The translations under genes were made by a program, and so were the position numbers. Positions 43,120 through 43,250 of a stretch of DNA of 43,250 nt are shown piece after piece (the first letter of the stretch is position 1; each line of letters starts with the position of its first letter). The notes under the pieces were generated by a model. The model saw only the letters and a list, made by a program, of their open reading frames with translations, was not told the DNA's origin and did not search any database. Source of the DNA: a virus; the IMG/VR virus record IMGVR_UViG_3300010399_000054, positions 1 to 43,250 of that record; one strand, given 5' to 3'.

Positions 43120-43250
43120 TTCTGAGTCCTCCGCTTCGCCAGCCGCTGTGCCAGCTTGATAATTCCAGCCGACAGTGACCCTTCTCCAAACTGCCGTATA
43201 CGCTCTGCAAGGCTCGGCGGGATAGTCACCTGATACCGCTCGCCGGTCTC
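43116..43250 (-). CDS. 3' part of ribbon-helix-helix-like gene, continues at base 1
   Basis: The frame enters from the right edge and reads ETGERYQVTIPPSLAERIRQ, then FGEGSLSAGIIKLAQRL and a basic tail, ending at 43116. The N-terminal 12 residues lie at 43-8 at the other end of the window if the 7-base overlap (43244-43250 with 1-7) is collapsed. Without collapse the frame breaks. A beta strand (YQVTIPP) followed by two helices fits the ribbon-helix-helix fold. Confidence 0.65.
   Translation of the reverse strand, partial: ETGERYQVTIPPSLAERIRQFGEGSLSAGIIKLAQRLAKRRTQK

Noticed and set aside
1-43250. Insertion sequences, rRNA, CRISPR arrays and known riboswitches.
   Set aside because: I saw no transposase, terminal inverted repeats, rRNA-like sequence or regularly spaced identical repeats on either strand.

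Overview
The window reads as one essentially complete genome (about 43.24 kb) of a tailed dsDNA phage with a P22/podovirus-type virion. The ends appear to meet. The last 7 bases (43244-43250) equal the first 7 (1-7), and collapsing that overlap joins two part-genes on the minus strand into one coherent 56-residue DNA-binding-like protein. The host is probably a Gram-negative proteobacterium: the lysis cassette ends in a nested inner-membrane/outer-lipoprotein spanin pair, and there is a DUF3653-type regulator of the kind I know from gammaproteobacterial phages. I cannot name the species.

Layout. (1) A leftward early operon starts near 8.8 kb, runs to base 1 and continues across the junction from 43,250 to 41,075. 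It holds about 40 tightly tiled genes, mostly 22-170 residues, joined by ATGA, GTGA, TAATG or TGATG overlaps. The recognisable members are a PD-(D/E)XK exonuclease, an SSB-like protein with an acidic DDDIPF tail, a YbcO-like nuclease, an HNH homing endonuclease and the DUF3653 regulator. Most others are unknown, and several are Cys/His-rich. (2) A very compact lambda-style immunity region lies at 8.80-9.65 kb. A leftward repressor gene is flanked by five related 13-bp operators: two at a PL-like promoter, and three across divergent PRM- and PR-like promoters. A rightward Cro-like gene follows. (3) A rightward early segment at 9.65-11.97 kb contains terminators with a boxA-like element, a winged-helix protein, a strongly folded gene-free stretch, a RusA-type resolvase and a Q-like antiterminator with a pR'/tR'-like site.

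(4) The rightward late operon spans 12.0-38.8 kb. It encodes fibronectin-III/lectin adhesins, terminase, portal, scaffold, an N4-gp56-type major capsid protein, head-closure proteins, a P22 gp10-like stabilisation protein, three ejection proteins, a beta-helix tailspike, membrane/coiled-coil proteins, a lysozyme, holins and Rz/Rz1. Two paralogous adhesin-type gene sets occur, one upstream of terminase and one between portal and scaffold. An HNH endonuclease gene sits backwards inside the first set. (5) A leftward accessory block at 38.8-40.8 kb encodes an RtcB RNA ligase and three small proteins, one of them frameshifted. Two rightward tRNA genes (Leu-UAG and a probable Pro-CGG) follow.

How it works together. 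Repressor and Cro would choose between PL/PR expression and PRM. PL drives recombination and host-takeover genes. PR leads to Q, which lets transcription run through the terminator at 12.0 kb into head, tail and lysis genes. I could not recognise any integrase, partition system, helicase, primase or polymerase, so how this phage replicates and persists is the main open question.
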